Below are positions 52,822 through 62,311 of a stretch of DNA of 64,000 nucleotides, piece by piece. The notes beneath the pieces are model-generated. The model made no database searches. It was not told where the DNA came from and saw nothing but the letters and a program-made list of their open reading frames with translations. Position 1 is the stretch's first letter; the number at the start of each line of letters is the position of its first letter. The stretch covers positions 1 through 64,000 of the forward strand of contig JASLOA010000057.1 of the NCBI GenBank assembly GCA_030745755.1. The letters are read 5' to 3'. This DNA is from Kiritimatiellia bacterium (GTDB lineage Bacteria > Verrucomicrobiota > Kiritimatiellia > UBA8416 > JABMPJ01). The position numbers and the translations under genes are program-made.

Positions 52822-53000
52822 TCTTCCCCTCCTTGGCGCCCCGAGATTCCTATGGCAATGGCAACACGCCGTTCCTGGAGCGCAGAATCGGGGGTCGTCA
52901 AACAACGCTTTTTCACGTTGACTTGCCCAAGCAGGTTGGGCTAAAGTTCCGCCCTTTTCGCCATACCAGGCCGAAGGACACGATGGGAGGAGGACGGAAA

Positions 53001-53435
53001 ATGAAACGTACTGCATTATCGATTTGTCTCGCTCTGGCTGCGACAAGCGCGGTCGCGAACGCCGGCAGCGTCCCGCAGGAAGCAAGAGCCATTGCGGCCA
53101 CGATGCCGGCCATCGAAGTCGAAATCCTCGACACGGTCGGTCGTGAATATGGCCTTACGGGTGACCAGCTCACGCTGCTGTTCGCAATCCGCAAGATCGA
53201 AAACGGGCGTCCCGGTGTGGAAATGGGTGTGGGATCGGATACACCCGGTCATCGCGCCCGGCGATACGCCGGGGACTTTGAAAGAAGCCTGCGTCTCCAG
53301 GCCCGCTGGGCGGCCGGCACAATACAAAAACGCTATACCGGTGACATCGCCGCCTTCGCCCGGCGATACTGCCCCCCCAACTGGAACAGCTGGACGCGCA
53401 TGGCGCGTTTCTTCATGTCCCGGAAAGAGTCATAA
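53001..53435 (+). CDS. Small exported protein, lysozyme-like candidate
   Basis: 144 residues with a signal peptide (KRTALSICLALAATSAVANA). The mature part has LTLLFAIRKIENGRPGVEMG and a C-terminal FARRYCPPNWNSWTRMARFF. An 'AIRxxENG ... YCP' pattern is seen in small lysozyme- or transglycosylase-like proteins of phages and bacteria, but catalytic Glu assignment is uncertain. Strong AGGAGGA site upstream. It is followed 2 nt later by a tiny zinc-ribbon gene. Confidence 0.7.
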   Translation: MKRTALSICLALAATSAVANAGSVPQEARAIAATMPAIEVEILDTVGREYGLTGDQLTLLFAIRKIENGRPGVEMGVGSDTPGHRARRYAGDFERSLRLQARWAAGTIQKRYTGDIAAFARRYCPPNWNSWTRMARFFMSRKES

Positions 53436-53437
53436 GC

Positions 53438-53614
53438 ATGTCCACCATGTGTCCCCACTGCGGCGGCGACATCGGCGCCGTATTCAAGTCACTCGCATCC
53501 AAGGGCGGCAAGTCCGGTCGCGGCAAGAGCAAGCGCACACGCACCCCGGAAGAATACCGGGAGATGCAGCGCCGCTCCGTCGAAGCTCGCATGCGCACAC
53601 GCGCCACAGAGTAG
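53438..53614 (+). CDS. 58-residue zinc-ribbon/basic protein
   Basis: Starts at the ATG 2 nt after the preceding stop. CPHCGG is near the N-terminus, followed by a Gly/Lys/Arg stretch (SKGGKSGRGKSKRTRTPEEY) and REMQRRSVEARMR. A single CxxC would need a partner for zinc binding. The tight spacing to the lysozyme-like gene suggests co-translation. Function unknown. Confidence 0.6.
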   Translation: MSTMCPHCGGDIGAVFKSLASKGGKSGRGKSKRTRTPEEYREMQRRSVEARMRTRATE

Positions 53615-53665
53615 CCCGGCCCAATAGGCCGCGCTTTTCGTCCCAGGCGCCATCCCGTTCTCGGG

Positions 53666-56197
53666 CTATCTCCATTCATGCTTGGGATAGCGGCCACGCA
53701 GATCCTTCTTGGCCCGTTCGTAGCCGCTCGCCCAGAAGCTGGCGAGGTCGTCGGTGATCTGGATGGGACGCTGGTTGGGGGCTAAAATGCGTACCTTGAC
53801 GCGCACACGCCCCATGCAGATGAGCGGCGCCTCGTGCGTGTCATAGAGCTCTTGAATGCGCATGGCGAGGTAAGGCCCGCTCGGATCATCATAGTGCAGG
53901 CGAGCCTGGCGCCCGTTCTCGAGCGCGACCCGTTCCGGCGCGTAGGCCCGTACCGCCGCCGTCTGCTCCGCGCTGAGCCATTGCTGCAGTACCGGCCATA
54001 CGGGTCGGGTCTTAACCGCCTTGGCCGTACGGGCTCCGAGGCAGACCTGCTCAATCAAGGCCTGCCGGTCTGTCGCCCCAATGGCCGGGACCCCCAGCTC
54101 AGGACAGTGCGTTGCCACGAGCGCGATACGCGCCAACCACGCTTCGACTTTCTGATCCCAGCATTTCAGCGTAATCCGACCGGCACCGACCTCCGCTGCC
54201 AATACCGCGGCGGCCTCGTCGTCGCTTACGTCATCAGCCGGTTCCGAATCGATCACCAGGTCGCGAAAGCAGCGCTGCCGCTCAGCCCGGATGCGCTTGT
54301 TGACGGCATCGTAGTCCAGGCGGCGTTTCTCACCGAAACTGCCGGGGAAAAGCTCTGTCAGCCATTCGGCCCGGATAGCCGTCAGACCCGACAGCTTGAC
54401 CTCCACTTCGCCCTGGTGCTTCCCTATCTCCTGGATCTGCGCGGCCACGAGCAGTGCGTGTGTTCTGTCCACGATCGAATCCGGCGCCACGCTGCCGCGT
54501 CGGCCCCCAACGAGGGAACAGCGGTTATTGCCCGTGCGAACCGCCACGTGGTCCGAGAACCCGGCCAGGAGCGCACGGTAGATGCTTTCCGGCTCGGGTG
54601 TGGACTCAAAACAGTCCAATCCCACCACCTCGGCTGTGCGCTCGAGCTGGCGTTGCAGCCTGGCGGCCGACCGCGCGGCATTGCCGTGCACGCCGACGTC
54701 TTCACACCGCTCGCGTCTGAACCCATGATGCTCGGCATACTCCCATGCCTTGAGCATCAGGTGCAGATCAGAGTCTTCCCGACCGTTCAGCAGGTCTCGC
54801 TGACTCTCGCGCACCGCTGACCCGGGCCGGTGAAGCAGGATGCTGCGCTCCTGCAGAAGCGCGGCCACGAGACACACCGTCGGGACACAGCCGTAATGCT
54901 CCGCGGCAATCAACATGCGCGCAATACGGGGATGCAACGGAAACGCCACCATGCGACGCCCCATCTCTGTGATTCCGCCGCTCTCATCAATGGCCCCGAG
55001 GTCGTGCAACAGCGCGAGAGCCGTGTCGACCGATCGGGAGGGCAGGGGCGTCACCCACGGGAAGTCCTCAAGCGACCTGATGCCGGCTTGCTTCAGCCGC
55101 AACAGCGTCTCTGAGAGATCCACACGCAACACTTCGGGCAGATCGTGTGCCTGTCGCTGCTTATGGTCGCGCTCGGTCCACAGTCGAACACAGAGACCCG
55201 GGGCCGTGCGTCCCGCGCGTCCGGCGCGCTGCGCCGCCGAGGCCTGACTGTTCTTCTCGATCAGGAGCGTATTGATGCTGCGCCGCGGATCAAAGCACGC
55301 CTTGCGTACCAACCCGCTGTCAATCACCGCCGTGACCCCATCGATGGTTAGCGAGGTCTCGGCCACGTTGGTCGACACGATGATCTTTCTCCACTGGGCC
55401 GGACCGACCGCGCGGTCCTGGTCCGCGGGAGAGAGTTCACCATAGAGCGGCACTACCAGCGCGTCGCGCGCGGCGGGTAGACGACGAATCAGCTCAATCG
55501 TACGCCGGATCTCAAAGGCGCCCGGCATAAAGATCAGCACATCCCCATTCGGCTGGTCCCGCAACACCCCGAGCAGCTCACGCGCCGCCAACTCCCATGG
55601 GGGCTGTTTCTGTGCGTGCGCATTGGGCTTGAGGTAGCGGGTCTCAACCGGGTAAGCGCGCCCTTCAGTCCGAATGACCGGGCAATCACCCAACAACTTC
55701 AGCACGGACTCCGTCTCGAGCGTGGCCGACATCACCACCAGTTTCAGATTCGGACGTGCACCCGCCTGCAGCTGCGTGGCCAGCCCCAGCATGATATCGG
55801 AATAGAGGTGGCGCTCATGGAACTCGTCGAACACGATAACCGCGACCTCGCGTAGCGCGCGATCGCTCTGCATTTCACGCAGAATGATCCCGTCGGTCTC
55901 AAACTTGATGCGCGTGCGGCGGTTGGACGTGTTGTCGAAGCGCACCTGGTAGCCGACCTCTTCTCCCAGCGGCACCCCCCGCTCCGCGGCCACACGCCGC
56001 GCCAACATGCGCGCGGCCAACCGCCGCGGCTGCAACACCACGATCCGCCCGTCTCCCGCGAGACCGGCATCCAGAATCATCGGCGGCACCTGCGTGGACT
56101 TGCCTGATCCGGTCGGGGCCTCGATGATGACAGTCGGCCCATCCCGCAGCGCCGCAACGATCTCCTCCTGCACCTGGTATATCGGGAGCGGTGACAT
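53666..56197 (-). CDS. hrpB: ATP-dependent helicase HrpB
   Basis: 843 residues, usual HrpB length. Walker A GSGKSTQVP, DEAH-type box VFDEFHERHLYSD, SATLE, motif V/VI STNVAETSLTIDG and QRAGRAGRTAPG are present, with the HrpB C-terminal domain (YERAKKDLRGRYPKHEWR at the end). A 3'-5' DExH helicase, role in RNA or DNA metabolism unclear. It is encoded alone. Confidence 0.95.
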   Translation of the reverse strand: MSPLPIYQVQEEIVAALRDGPTVIIEAPTGSGKSTQVPPMILDAGLAGDGRIVVLQPRRLAARMLARRVAAERGVPLGEEVGYQVRFDNTSNRRTRIKFETDGIILREMQSDRALREVAVIVFDEFHERHLYSDIMLGLATQLQAGARPNLKLVVMSATLETESVLKLLGDCPVIRTEGRAYPVETRYLKPNAHAQKQPPWELAARELLGVLRDQPNGDVLIFMPGAFEIRRTIELIRRLPAARDALVVPLYGELSPADQDRAVGPAQWRKIIVSTNVAETSLTIDGVTAVIDSGLVRKACFDPRRSINTLLIEKNSQASAAQRAGRAGRTAPGLCVRLWTERDHKQRQAHDLPEVLRVDLSETLLRLKQAGIRSLEDFPWVTPLPSRSVDTALALLHDLGAIDESGGITEMGRRMVAFPLHPRIARMLIAAEHYGCVPTVCLVAALLQERSILLHRPGSAVRESQRDLLNGREDSDLHLMLKAWEYAEHHGFRRERCEDVGVHGNAARSAARLQRQLERTAEVVGLDCFESTPEPESIYRALLAGFSDHVAVRTGNNRCSLVGGRRGSVAPDSIVDRTHALLVAAQIQEIGKHQGEVEVKLSGLTAIRAEWLTELFPGSFGEKRRLDYDAVNKRIRAERQRCFRDLVIDSEPADDVSDDEAAAVLAAEVGAGRITLKCWDQKVEAWLARIALVATHCPELGVPAIGATDRQALIEQVCLGARTAKAVKTRPVWPVLQQWLSAEQTAAVRAYAPERVALENGRQARLHYDDPSGPYLAMRIQELYDTHEAPLICMGRVRVKVRILAPNQRPIQITDDLASFWASGYERAKKDLRGRYPKHEWR

Positions 56198-56289
56198 AGA
56201 CAGACCCTATGCCATCTTGCAGCGATTGAGAACCAAAACCGCCATGGGCCCGCTTCTGCGCTTCAGCCTTCACGGCGTGTTGCCCACAC

Positions 56290-56363
56290 GGGGATTTCTC
56301 GGCTTCGCCAGGAATGACACCCTTGCGTCTGTCTCGTTTCCTGAGGAACTGTCATGCTGAGGG
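56290..56363. repeat. Decayed inverted repeat, family A (copy 3)
   Basis: Left arm 56290-56319 (GGGATTTCTCGGCTTCGCCA type) and a short right arm 56350-56363 (TGTCATGCTGAGGG) match the ends of the copies at 15111 and 20564, with several mismatches. Confidence 0.5.
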
Positions 56364-56370
56364 TGGAGAA

Positions 56371-57531
56371 CTATCGCGGCCGCCTTCCGGGCGGACGTGG
56401 TGCGGCGTGGCGTCGTCGATCGGGCCGGCTGCGCCGCTGGCCCCGGGGCCGGGCTTTTGTGGCGGGTGGTGTGTAGTGGCCCTCCCGCGCTATCGTATCG
56501 ACGGCGAGACGTGCCGTGGCAAAAGCGGCGGTGAGATTGTAGCCTCCGGTGGGACCATCCACATCGATCACTTCACCCGCAAAGTAGAGCCCGGGCGTCA
56601 CGGTTGATGCCATCTTATCCGGCGAGACATCGCGCAGGTCCACGCCGCCCACCGTCACCATGGCCTCCTTGAGCGGACGCATCTTCACGGCACGAATACG
56701 CAGGGGGGGCTGCTTGGGGGCCGTCACAATCTCCACGCCGGGCTGGCGGGCATCGAGGCGGGAGAGCAGTCGCGTGGCATTCGAGATCGCCCCGCCGCCC
56801 AAGCCCCAGCGTTCGCATTCCAGCAGGCCGGTCGTCTCCCCGATGCACTGCTCCCCATCCAGAACACGAACACGGGCGCGCTTGAACTGCTGTCCCCGGT
56901 GCGCCGCGAGCCACGGCTCACTCCATTCAATTCCCACGAGACCAGGGCGATAAGGTCGCACCCGGTGCCCCAGCTCACGGGCCAGGCGCTGGCCATCGCC
57001 CACGCTACCGGTCTTCGGATAACTCACACCGCCCGTGGCCAGCAGTACCCGCTGCGCCTCTATGCTGAACGTGCGCGTCTGAACGGTCAGCCCCCCGTCA
57101 CCCGCCGTGATGCGCTCAACCGGCGCATTGTAGCAGATCGGCATGCTGAACCGTCGCAGCACATCGCTCAAGCATTTGACCACATCAGCGGCGCGCTCCG
57201 ACCGGGGGAAGACCTTGCCGTCCCGCGTGCGCATGAGGGGCAGTCCGTTGCCCTCAAACCAGCGCTGAAGGTGGGCGGGTGAGAAAGCGGTGATGGCGGG
57301 CGACAGGAACGCTTCCAGGGGATCCCCGAAATCAGCCAGCATCGCATCGGGTTCGAGGCAGGAGGTCAGGTTGCAGCGGCCGTTGCCGCACATGAGCAGC
57401 TTGCTGCCGGCGCGGTGTTTGCGCTCCAGCAACAGGGCCGGAACCCCTCGTTCGCCGGCGTGGCATGCGGCCATAAGGCCCGCGGCTCCGGCACCGATGA
57501 TGACCAGGGGAGTGGAATCAGGCGTACTCAT
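56371..57531 (-). CDS. HI0933-family flavoprotein (NAD(P)/FAD-dependent oxidoreductase)
   Basis: 386 residues from ATG 57531. FAD-binding IIGAGAAGLMAACHAGERG at the N-terminus, SKLLMCGNGRCNLT, LLATGGVSYPKTGSVGDG and the C-terminal PTGGYNLTAAFATARLA are all characteristic of the HI0933/YhiN group. The reaction is not established for the family. The last about 25 residues are Arg/Pro-rich and may be an unusual extension from the repeat-rich DNA downstream. Confidence 0.88.
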   Translation of the reverse strand: MSTPDSTPLVIIGAGAAGLMAACHAGERGVPALLLERKHRAGSKLLMCGNGRCNLTSCLEPDAMLADFGDPLEAFLSPAITAFSPAHLQRWFEGNGLPLMRTRDGKVFPRSERAADVVKCLSDVLRRFSMPICYNAPVERITAGDGGLTVQTRTFSIEAQRVLLATGGVSYPKTGSVGDGQRLARELGHRVRPYRPGLVGIEWSEPWLAAHRGQQFKRARVRVLDGEQCIGETTGLLECERWGLGGGAISNATRLLSRLDARQPGVEIVTAPKQPPLRIRAVKMRPLKEAMVTVGGVDLRDVSPDKMASTVTPGLYFAGEVIDVDGPTGGYNLTAAFATARLAVDTIAREGHYTPPATKARPRGQRRSRPDRRRHAAPRPPGRRPR

Positions 57532-57695
57532 GGGCCTAACGATCAACCCAATGCCGTCACAGATCAAGGCAATAGAACACAACGAGCGTTCCCTCCCGAC
57601 ACCTGACACCTCTGCTCCCGTCTCGTGACGGTTGCAGAAGCGGGCGGGAAGCGCTACTGTCCATGGTTTGGGCGAGAACGAATGGATGGCGGGCT

Positions 57696-59498
57696 ATGGC
57701 ATTGGTGAACGTGCGCGGGGTTAGCCTGAGTTTCGGCGCAGATCTGCTGCTGGACCAGGTGAATCTGAGCATCGAGGAGGGCGACCGGATCAGTCTTGTG
57801 GGAAGAAACGGGACGGGTAAGTCGTCGCTGTTGAAGTTGATCCACGGGGACCTTTCGCCAGACCAGGGCGAGATCCAGAGCCACCCGAGCGTGCGCGTTG
57901 CCTACCTGCCTCAAGATGTGCCCGCCGACATGTCCGGACTGGTCGCGGATGTGGTGGAGTCCGCCGCGTTCAGAAGGCGCCACGCCAACGCCCATACTGA
58001 AACCCATGGGCACCAGATCGTGGGCCGCGTTCTCTCGCACCTTGGCATGGATCCCCACGCCGACTGCGCCGTTCTTTCCGGTGGCTACAAGCGGCGGGTC
58101 CTGTTGGCCAGTGCGTTGGTGCAGGAGCCGGATATCCTGCTACTCGACGAACCGACCAACCACCTGGATATCGAGTCCATCTGCTGGATGGAGACGTTTC
58201 TCCTGCGTCACTGCAAGACGCTGCTGTTTGTGACGCATGACCGGGCCTTCCTGCGCCGGACAGCCAATCGAATCGTGGACCTCGACCGCGGGAAGCTTGC
58301 CGACTGGACCTGTGACTATGATACGTTTCTGAAACGCAAAGCCGGACTGATCCACGACGAGAATGTGAGCCGCGCCGTGTTCGACAAGAAGCTGGCCAAA
58401 GAGGAAGCATGGATCCGACAGGGCATCAAGGCCAGGCGGACCCGCGATGAGGGGCGCGTGCGAGCCCTGATGTCGATGCGGGAAACGCGTCGCGCCCGCC
58501 GATCGGCAGAGGGACAAGCGCGCCTGCAGGTGCAACAGGGAGAGGCATCCGGCCACAAGGTTATCCAGGCCAAAGGTGTGTCGTTCGGCTATGGCGCTGA
58601 GGCGCTCCTGGTGAAGGACTTTTCGACTCACATATCGCGTGGCGACAAGATCGGCGTGATCGGCCCAAACGGATCGGGCAAGACGACCTTGCTGAAACTG
58701 CTGACCGGTCAACTCACCCCCACGCAGGGAGAGGTCCGGCAGGGCACCCGCCTGACAATGGCCTACTTTGATCAGCACCGCGCCCAACTCAACGACCAGG
58801 AATCCGTGGCCGCGGCGGTGGGGCAGGGCATGGACACCGTCACGATTGACGGCAAGCCGCGCCACGTCATCAGCTACCTCCAGGACTTCCTCTTCACGCC
58901 GGATCGGGCCAAATCACCGGTCTCCGTACTCTCCGGAGGAGAGCGCAATCGCCTGCTGCTGGCCATGCTGTTCGCGCAGCCCTCCAACCTGCTTGTCATG
59001 GATGAGCCCACCAATGACCTGGATGTGGAGACCTTGGAGCTGCTGGAAGAACAGCTCATGAACTACCCGGGCACCGTACTCATGGTCAGCCACGACCGGG
59101 CTTTCCTCGACAACGTCGTCACGAGTGTATTTGTGATGCAGGGCAGCGGCGTTGTGGGCGAATACGTGGGCGGCTACGACGACTGGCTTAAGCAGAAAGC
59201 CGGAACGGCTGCCGTCAGAAATGGGACTTCCGTCAGCAGTAAGCCGCGCTCCCCGCGCGTACCGGTCGCCTTCGGATACAAACAGAACCGCGAGCTGAAT
59301 GCTCTGCCCAAGAAGATCGAAACACTTGAAGCCAGGCAGGAAGCCCTGCACCTCAAGATGGCCGACCCCGACTACTTCCGCACGCCTCCCGACCAGTTGG
59401 CCGCCGACCGGCAGGAGGAAGCGGATATGACCGCCCAGCTTGAAGCGACCTATGAACGGTGGGAAGCGTTGGAAGCGCTGCGCGATCAACACGCTTGA
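57696..59498 (+). CDS. ABC-F family ATP-binding protein (Uup-like)
   Basis: 600 residues from ATG 57696. Two ABC domains: GRNGTGKSSLLKLI with LSGGYKRRVLLASALVQEP and LLLDEPTNHLD, then GPNGSGKTTLLKLL with LSGGERNRLLLAMLFAQPS and VMDEPTNDLD. A charged linker (KARRTRDEGRVRALMSMRET) and a C-terminal coiled coil (LPKKIETLEARQEALHLKMA) are typical of Uup. There are no membrane domains; ABC-F proteins act on ribosomes or in DNA metabolism. Confidence 0.92.
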   Translation: MALVNVRGVSLSFGADLLLDQVNLSIEEGDRISLVGRNGTGKSSLLKLIHGDLSPDQGEIQSHPSVRVAYLPQDVPADMSGLVADVVESAAFRRRHANAHTETHGHQIVGRVLSHLGMDPHADCAVLSGGYKRRVLLASALVQEPDILLLDEPTNHLDIESICWMETFLLRHCKTLLFVTHDRAFLRRTANRIVDLDRGKLADWTCDYDTFLKRKAGLIHDENVSRAVFDKKLAKEEAWIRQGIKARRTRDEGRVRALMSMRETRRARRSAEGQARLQVQQGEASGHKVIQAKGVSFGYGAEALLVKDFSTHISRGDKIGVIGPNGSGKTTLLKLLTGQLTPTQGEVRQGTRLTMAYFDQHRAQLNDQESVAAAVGQGMDTVTIDGKPRHVISYLQDFLFTPDRAKSPVSVLSGGERNRLLLAMLFAQPSNLLVMDEPTNDLDVETLELLEEQLMNYPGTVLMVSHDRAFLDNVVTSVFVMQGSGVVGEYVGGYDDWLKQKAGTAAVRNGTSVSSKPRSPRVPVAFGYKQNRELNALPKKIETLEARQEALHLKMADPDYFRTPPDQLAADRQEEADMTAQLEATYERWEALEALRDQHA

Positions 59499-59644
59499 TC
59501 TATCGTGGTACCGTTTGGTCCCGGTGATCCCGCCCGTCTCCCTCCCGCCATTTTTCCTTTCTGCAACAGCTGTGATTTCTGTTATCCTCGCGCCATATTG
59601 GCTTGGTGTCAGCAACGCGATGGCGGTTAACAGAGGGGCGTGAC

Positions 59645-62224
59645 ATGACGATGAGAACGTGGCGGCTGCGGTCTGTGGGTGGAGCTCTCCTGGTGCTGGC
59701 GACGGCGACCCATTGTGTCGGTGGCAGCTTCATGGACTGGCTTAAGAAGGACAAGGATGAGCAGAAGGCGTTTGTTGAGGGCAAGCAGAAGGTCCCGGAC
59801 GGCAAGCCCGCGCCTGCGGCCGATGCCCCGGCGCGGCCGGCCCACACACCCGCCGCGCTGACCGATAGCCTCGATCCGGCCGGGGCCACATTCAAGAACC
59901 GTGGACGTATCCCTACCACGGCACCGGTGCAGGCCATACCCCGTCCCGGCAGTCCGTTCCCCTCGGTCGTGATGCAGGCGCTGAATGACATGGAGATGGG
60001 CCGGGCGACGAAGGGGCAGGGCGCCCTCCTGTTCCAGTACAACGACGAGATCAACGCCGCCCGTCTCAACGGCATGATGCCGGATCGCCAGTACCAGGCC
60101 GCCCAGAACGACTTCGCGCGACTGAACCAGGACTTCGCCAAGCGCGCGGCCACCGACGTAGGCGCCGACTTCAAGGTTCAGACGAGCACGTCACAGCGCT
60201 TTGCGCCGGGCACCGATTCGGATTACATCTGTGAGGTGAAGTCATCCAAGCCCGTCGAGCAGATCGCGGACATGCAGAAGAACTACAACACGTACGTCAA
60301 CGAGTTCCTGGAGCAGAACGTTGCGCCGGAAGACCTGCGGGCGACGCACAAGAACAGTTGGCATGTTGATCTCGATGTCGACTTCATGGCCGACCCTACC
60401 CATGTTACGGATGACCAATTCCGCGCCATCGCCAGGCTCAATAACGATGCCTACGTACGCCGCGGCGCGGCCGATTATGAACGGCTCTCGCGACCGTCGG
60501 TCAACACGGAGATCAAGCCGGAGCATTTCCGTGACTACGTGCGGGAGATGCAGGACTTCATCGAAAGGAAGAACAAGAAGCTACAGAAGTATCGCAAGAA
60601 CCCCTCGCTGCTCAACAACCTGGACGAGATGGCTGACTGGCACAAGTTCATGGCACAGGAGCAGAAGTACCTGAGCCGCATTGAGTCGGCCAACAAGACG
60701 CTGCGTAAGCAGGCTGGGCTGCCGATCGAGAAGACCCCGTTCAAGGATCCATTCTACGAGTTTAAGACCACCGCCGACGGCAATACCGTATGCCGCAAAC
60801 GCTCGCCCGGCACGATTGCGTCGCGCGCTTCGTTCCGCAGTCCCGGCAACCGCGCCACGACGATTGCCGGCCGCGTGCTCTCGGAGCACTCGCTGCAGCG
60901 CGCGACGCGTCAGTTTGCCGAATCCCTGGCGGATGCACACGTCAAGAGTCCGGGCAAATGGCCCAACGCCGCCTCGCACATCGCCGAAATAGCCGAACAG
61001 CTTCCGCCGGCCCAGAAGGCGCGGATCGTGGAGAGCATCACGACCAGGAACAAGCATGTCTTCGCCAACCAAGTGGCCAGCGAGATGCGCAAGCGCCCCG
61101 GTCCCAAGCCCCAGGCGCCGCCACCGGGCACCAGGTCCCCCTCGACTCTGGGCCGGGCCGGTATGTCGCTCGACGACGCACTCAAGCGCGCCCTGGGCGT
61201 GTCCGACGAGGTGAAGGATATGTGCAAGCTGCGGCGAGCATTCAATCAGAAGGCTGCCAAGGCGCTGGGTGGATTGGATAAGCTGGGCAAAGTCGGCACA
61301 GCGGTGGAACTGCTCGCCGCCGCGAACGAGACGCGGCGGTACCTGAATCTCATGAACCAGGCGCTCGATCCGAACATCACCGATGCCGAGGCCGACCGAC
61401 TCTTCGAGCAGGCACAGGAGGCGGCCTTCGGGATGTCCAAGGCGGGTGCCCTGGGCGCTCTCTGTGAAGCCGTGCCGGTGGTCGGTGCGGTCTACGGCGG
61501 CTGGACGATCGGTTACGATGGAAGCCGCTACTTACTGGAGAACACCGAGACCGGGCAGGCCATCGACCGCGCTGTGTTCGAGTACTTCGACCGGCACACG
61601 CAGGCCTACGAGCAGACGGTTGACGTCCTGGACGAATACATGGGGCGCGAATCACGCCGCATGCGCCGCGAAGATGAGTTGCGTGACTTGGAGAAGAGCT
61701 ACCTGAAAGCTATAGCGGCAGGACGCATCAAACTCAAGGATGGCGTATCCACCAGGGATATTATCGCCATGCTGCGTTCGGGCGATATCTATGGCCTCGA
61801 TGACATGATGGAGTCGGCCCTGGGTGGCCCGGGAGGCGATGATGGCGATGATGACGGGGGAGGGGACGGCACCGACCCGGCCCATTACTCGCTCACCATG
61901 GTCTGGTACAACGATGTGGGCTGGATCCATGTTGGATCCGTCAAACAGTTTCGCTCCCTGCGGGCCCGTGGCAGCGAGATCTGGGGTGGCACCTCCAAGG
62001 AGCCGCTCAATAAGAAGGAGATGCTCGGCGGCAAGACCTTCGACAAGGCCGATGATGCCATGGAAGCACTCAAAGGAGAAATCGGCGGCGCCGTAAAGCG
62101 TCACCGCGCCCCGCTGGCCTTCCCCAAGATCTACTACATGGCCGGGGACAAGAAGATAGGCTTCGAAATCATGAAACACCCCGTCTTCAAAGACGTTAAA
62201 GCACGTGCTGATGCAGGGAAATGA
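59645..62224 (+). CDS. Large exported protein of unknown family
   Basis: 859 residues from ATG 59645. An N-terminal signal (RTWRLRSVGGALLVLATATH) is followed by a Lys-rich and Ala/Pro-rich linker. Residues about 120-260 contain ADFKVQTSTSQRFAPGTDSD and YICEVKSSKPVEQIADMQKN. A Gly/Ala-rich hydrophobic segment (GALGALCEAVPVVGAVYGGW) lies near residue 610, an acidic low-complexity tract (GGDDGDDDGGGDG) near 735 and a distinct last about 110 residues (SLTMVWYNDVGWIHVGSVKQ). The layout resembles a secreted multidomain effector, but no known domain was recognised. Confidence 0.72.
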   Translation: MTMRTWRLRSVGGALLVLATATHCVGGSFMDWLKKDKDEQKAFVEGKQKVPDGKPAPAADAPARPAHTPAALTDSLDPAGATFKNRGRIPTTAPVQAIPRPGSPFPSVVMQALNDMEMGRATKGQGALLFQYNDEINAARLNGMMPDRQYQAAQNDFARLNQDFAKRAATDVGADFKVQTSTSQRFAPGTDSDYICEVKSSKPVEQIADMQKNYNTYVNEFLEQNVAPEDLRATHKNSWHVDLDVDFMADPTHVTDDQFRAIARLNNDAYVRRGAADYERLSRPSVNTEIKPEHFRDYVREMQDFIERKNKKLQKYRKNPSLLNNLDEMADWHKFMAQEQKYLSRIESANKTLRKQAGLPIEKTPFKDPFYEFKTTADGNTVCRKRSPGTIASRASFRSPGNRATTIAGRVLSEHSLQRATRQFAESLADAHVKSPGKWPNAASHIAEIAEQLPPAQKARIVESITTRNKHVFANQVASEMRKRPGPKPQAPPPGTRSPSTLGRAGMSLDDALKRALGVSDEVKDMCKLRRAFNQKAAKALGGLDKLGKVGTAVELLAAANETRRYLNLMNQALDPNITDAEADRLFEQAQEAAFGMSKAGALGALCEAVPVVGAVYGGWTIGYDGSRYLLENTETGQAIDRAVFEYFDRHTQAYEQTVDVLDEYMGRESRRMRREDELRDLEKSYLKAIAAGRIKLKDGVSTRDIIAMLRSGDIYGLDDMMESALGGPGGDDGDDDGGGDGTDPAHYSLTMVWYNDVGWIHVGSVKQFRSLRARGSEIWGGTSKEPLNKKEMLGGKTFDKADDAMEALKGEIGGAVKRHRAPLAFPKIYYMAGDKKIGFEIMKHPVFKDVKARADAGK

Positions 62225-62311
62225 GGGCTGGGAGGAGAGGTGACCGCCCGCCGCCTGCGCACGAGCGTCATCCTGATCCCCCCCCCGCCTATGGTGTGCC
62301 TGACGGGGCAG

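Noticed and set aside
53834-54820. 328-codon plus-strand ORF opposite hrpB
   Set aside because: HrpB is complete on the other strand with all helicase motifs; this frame has none.
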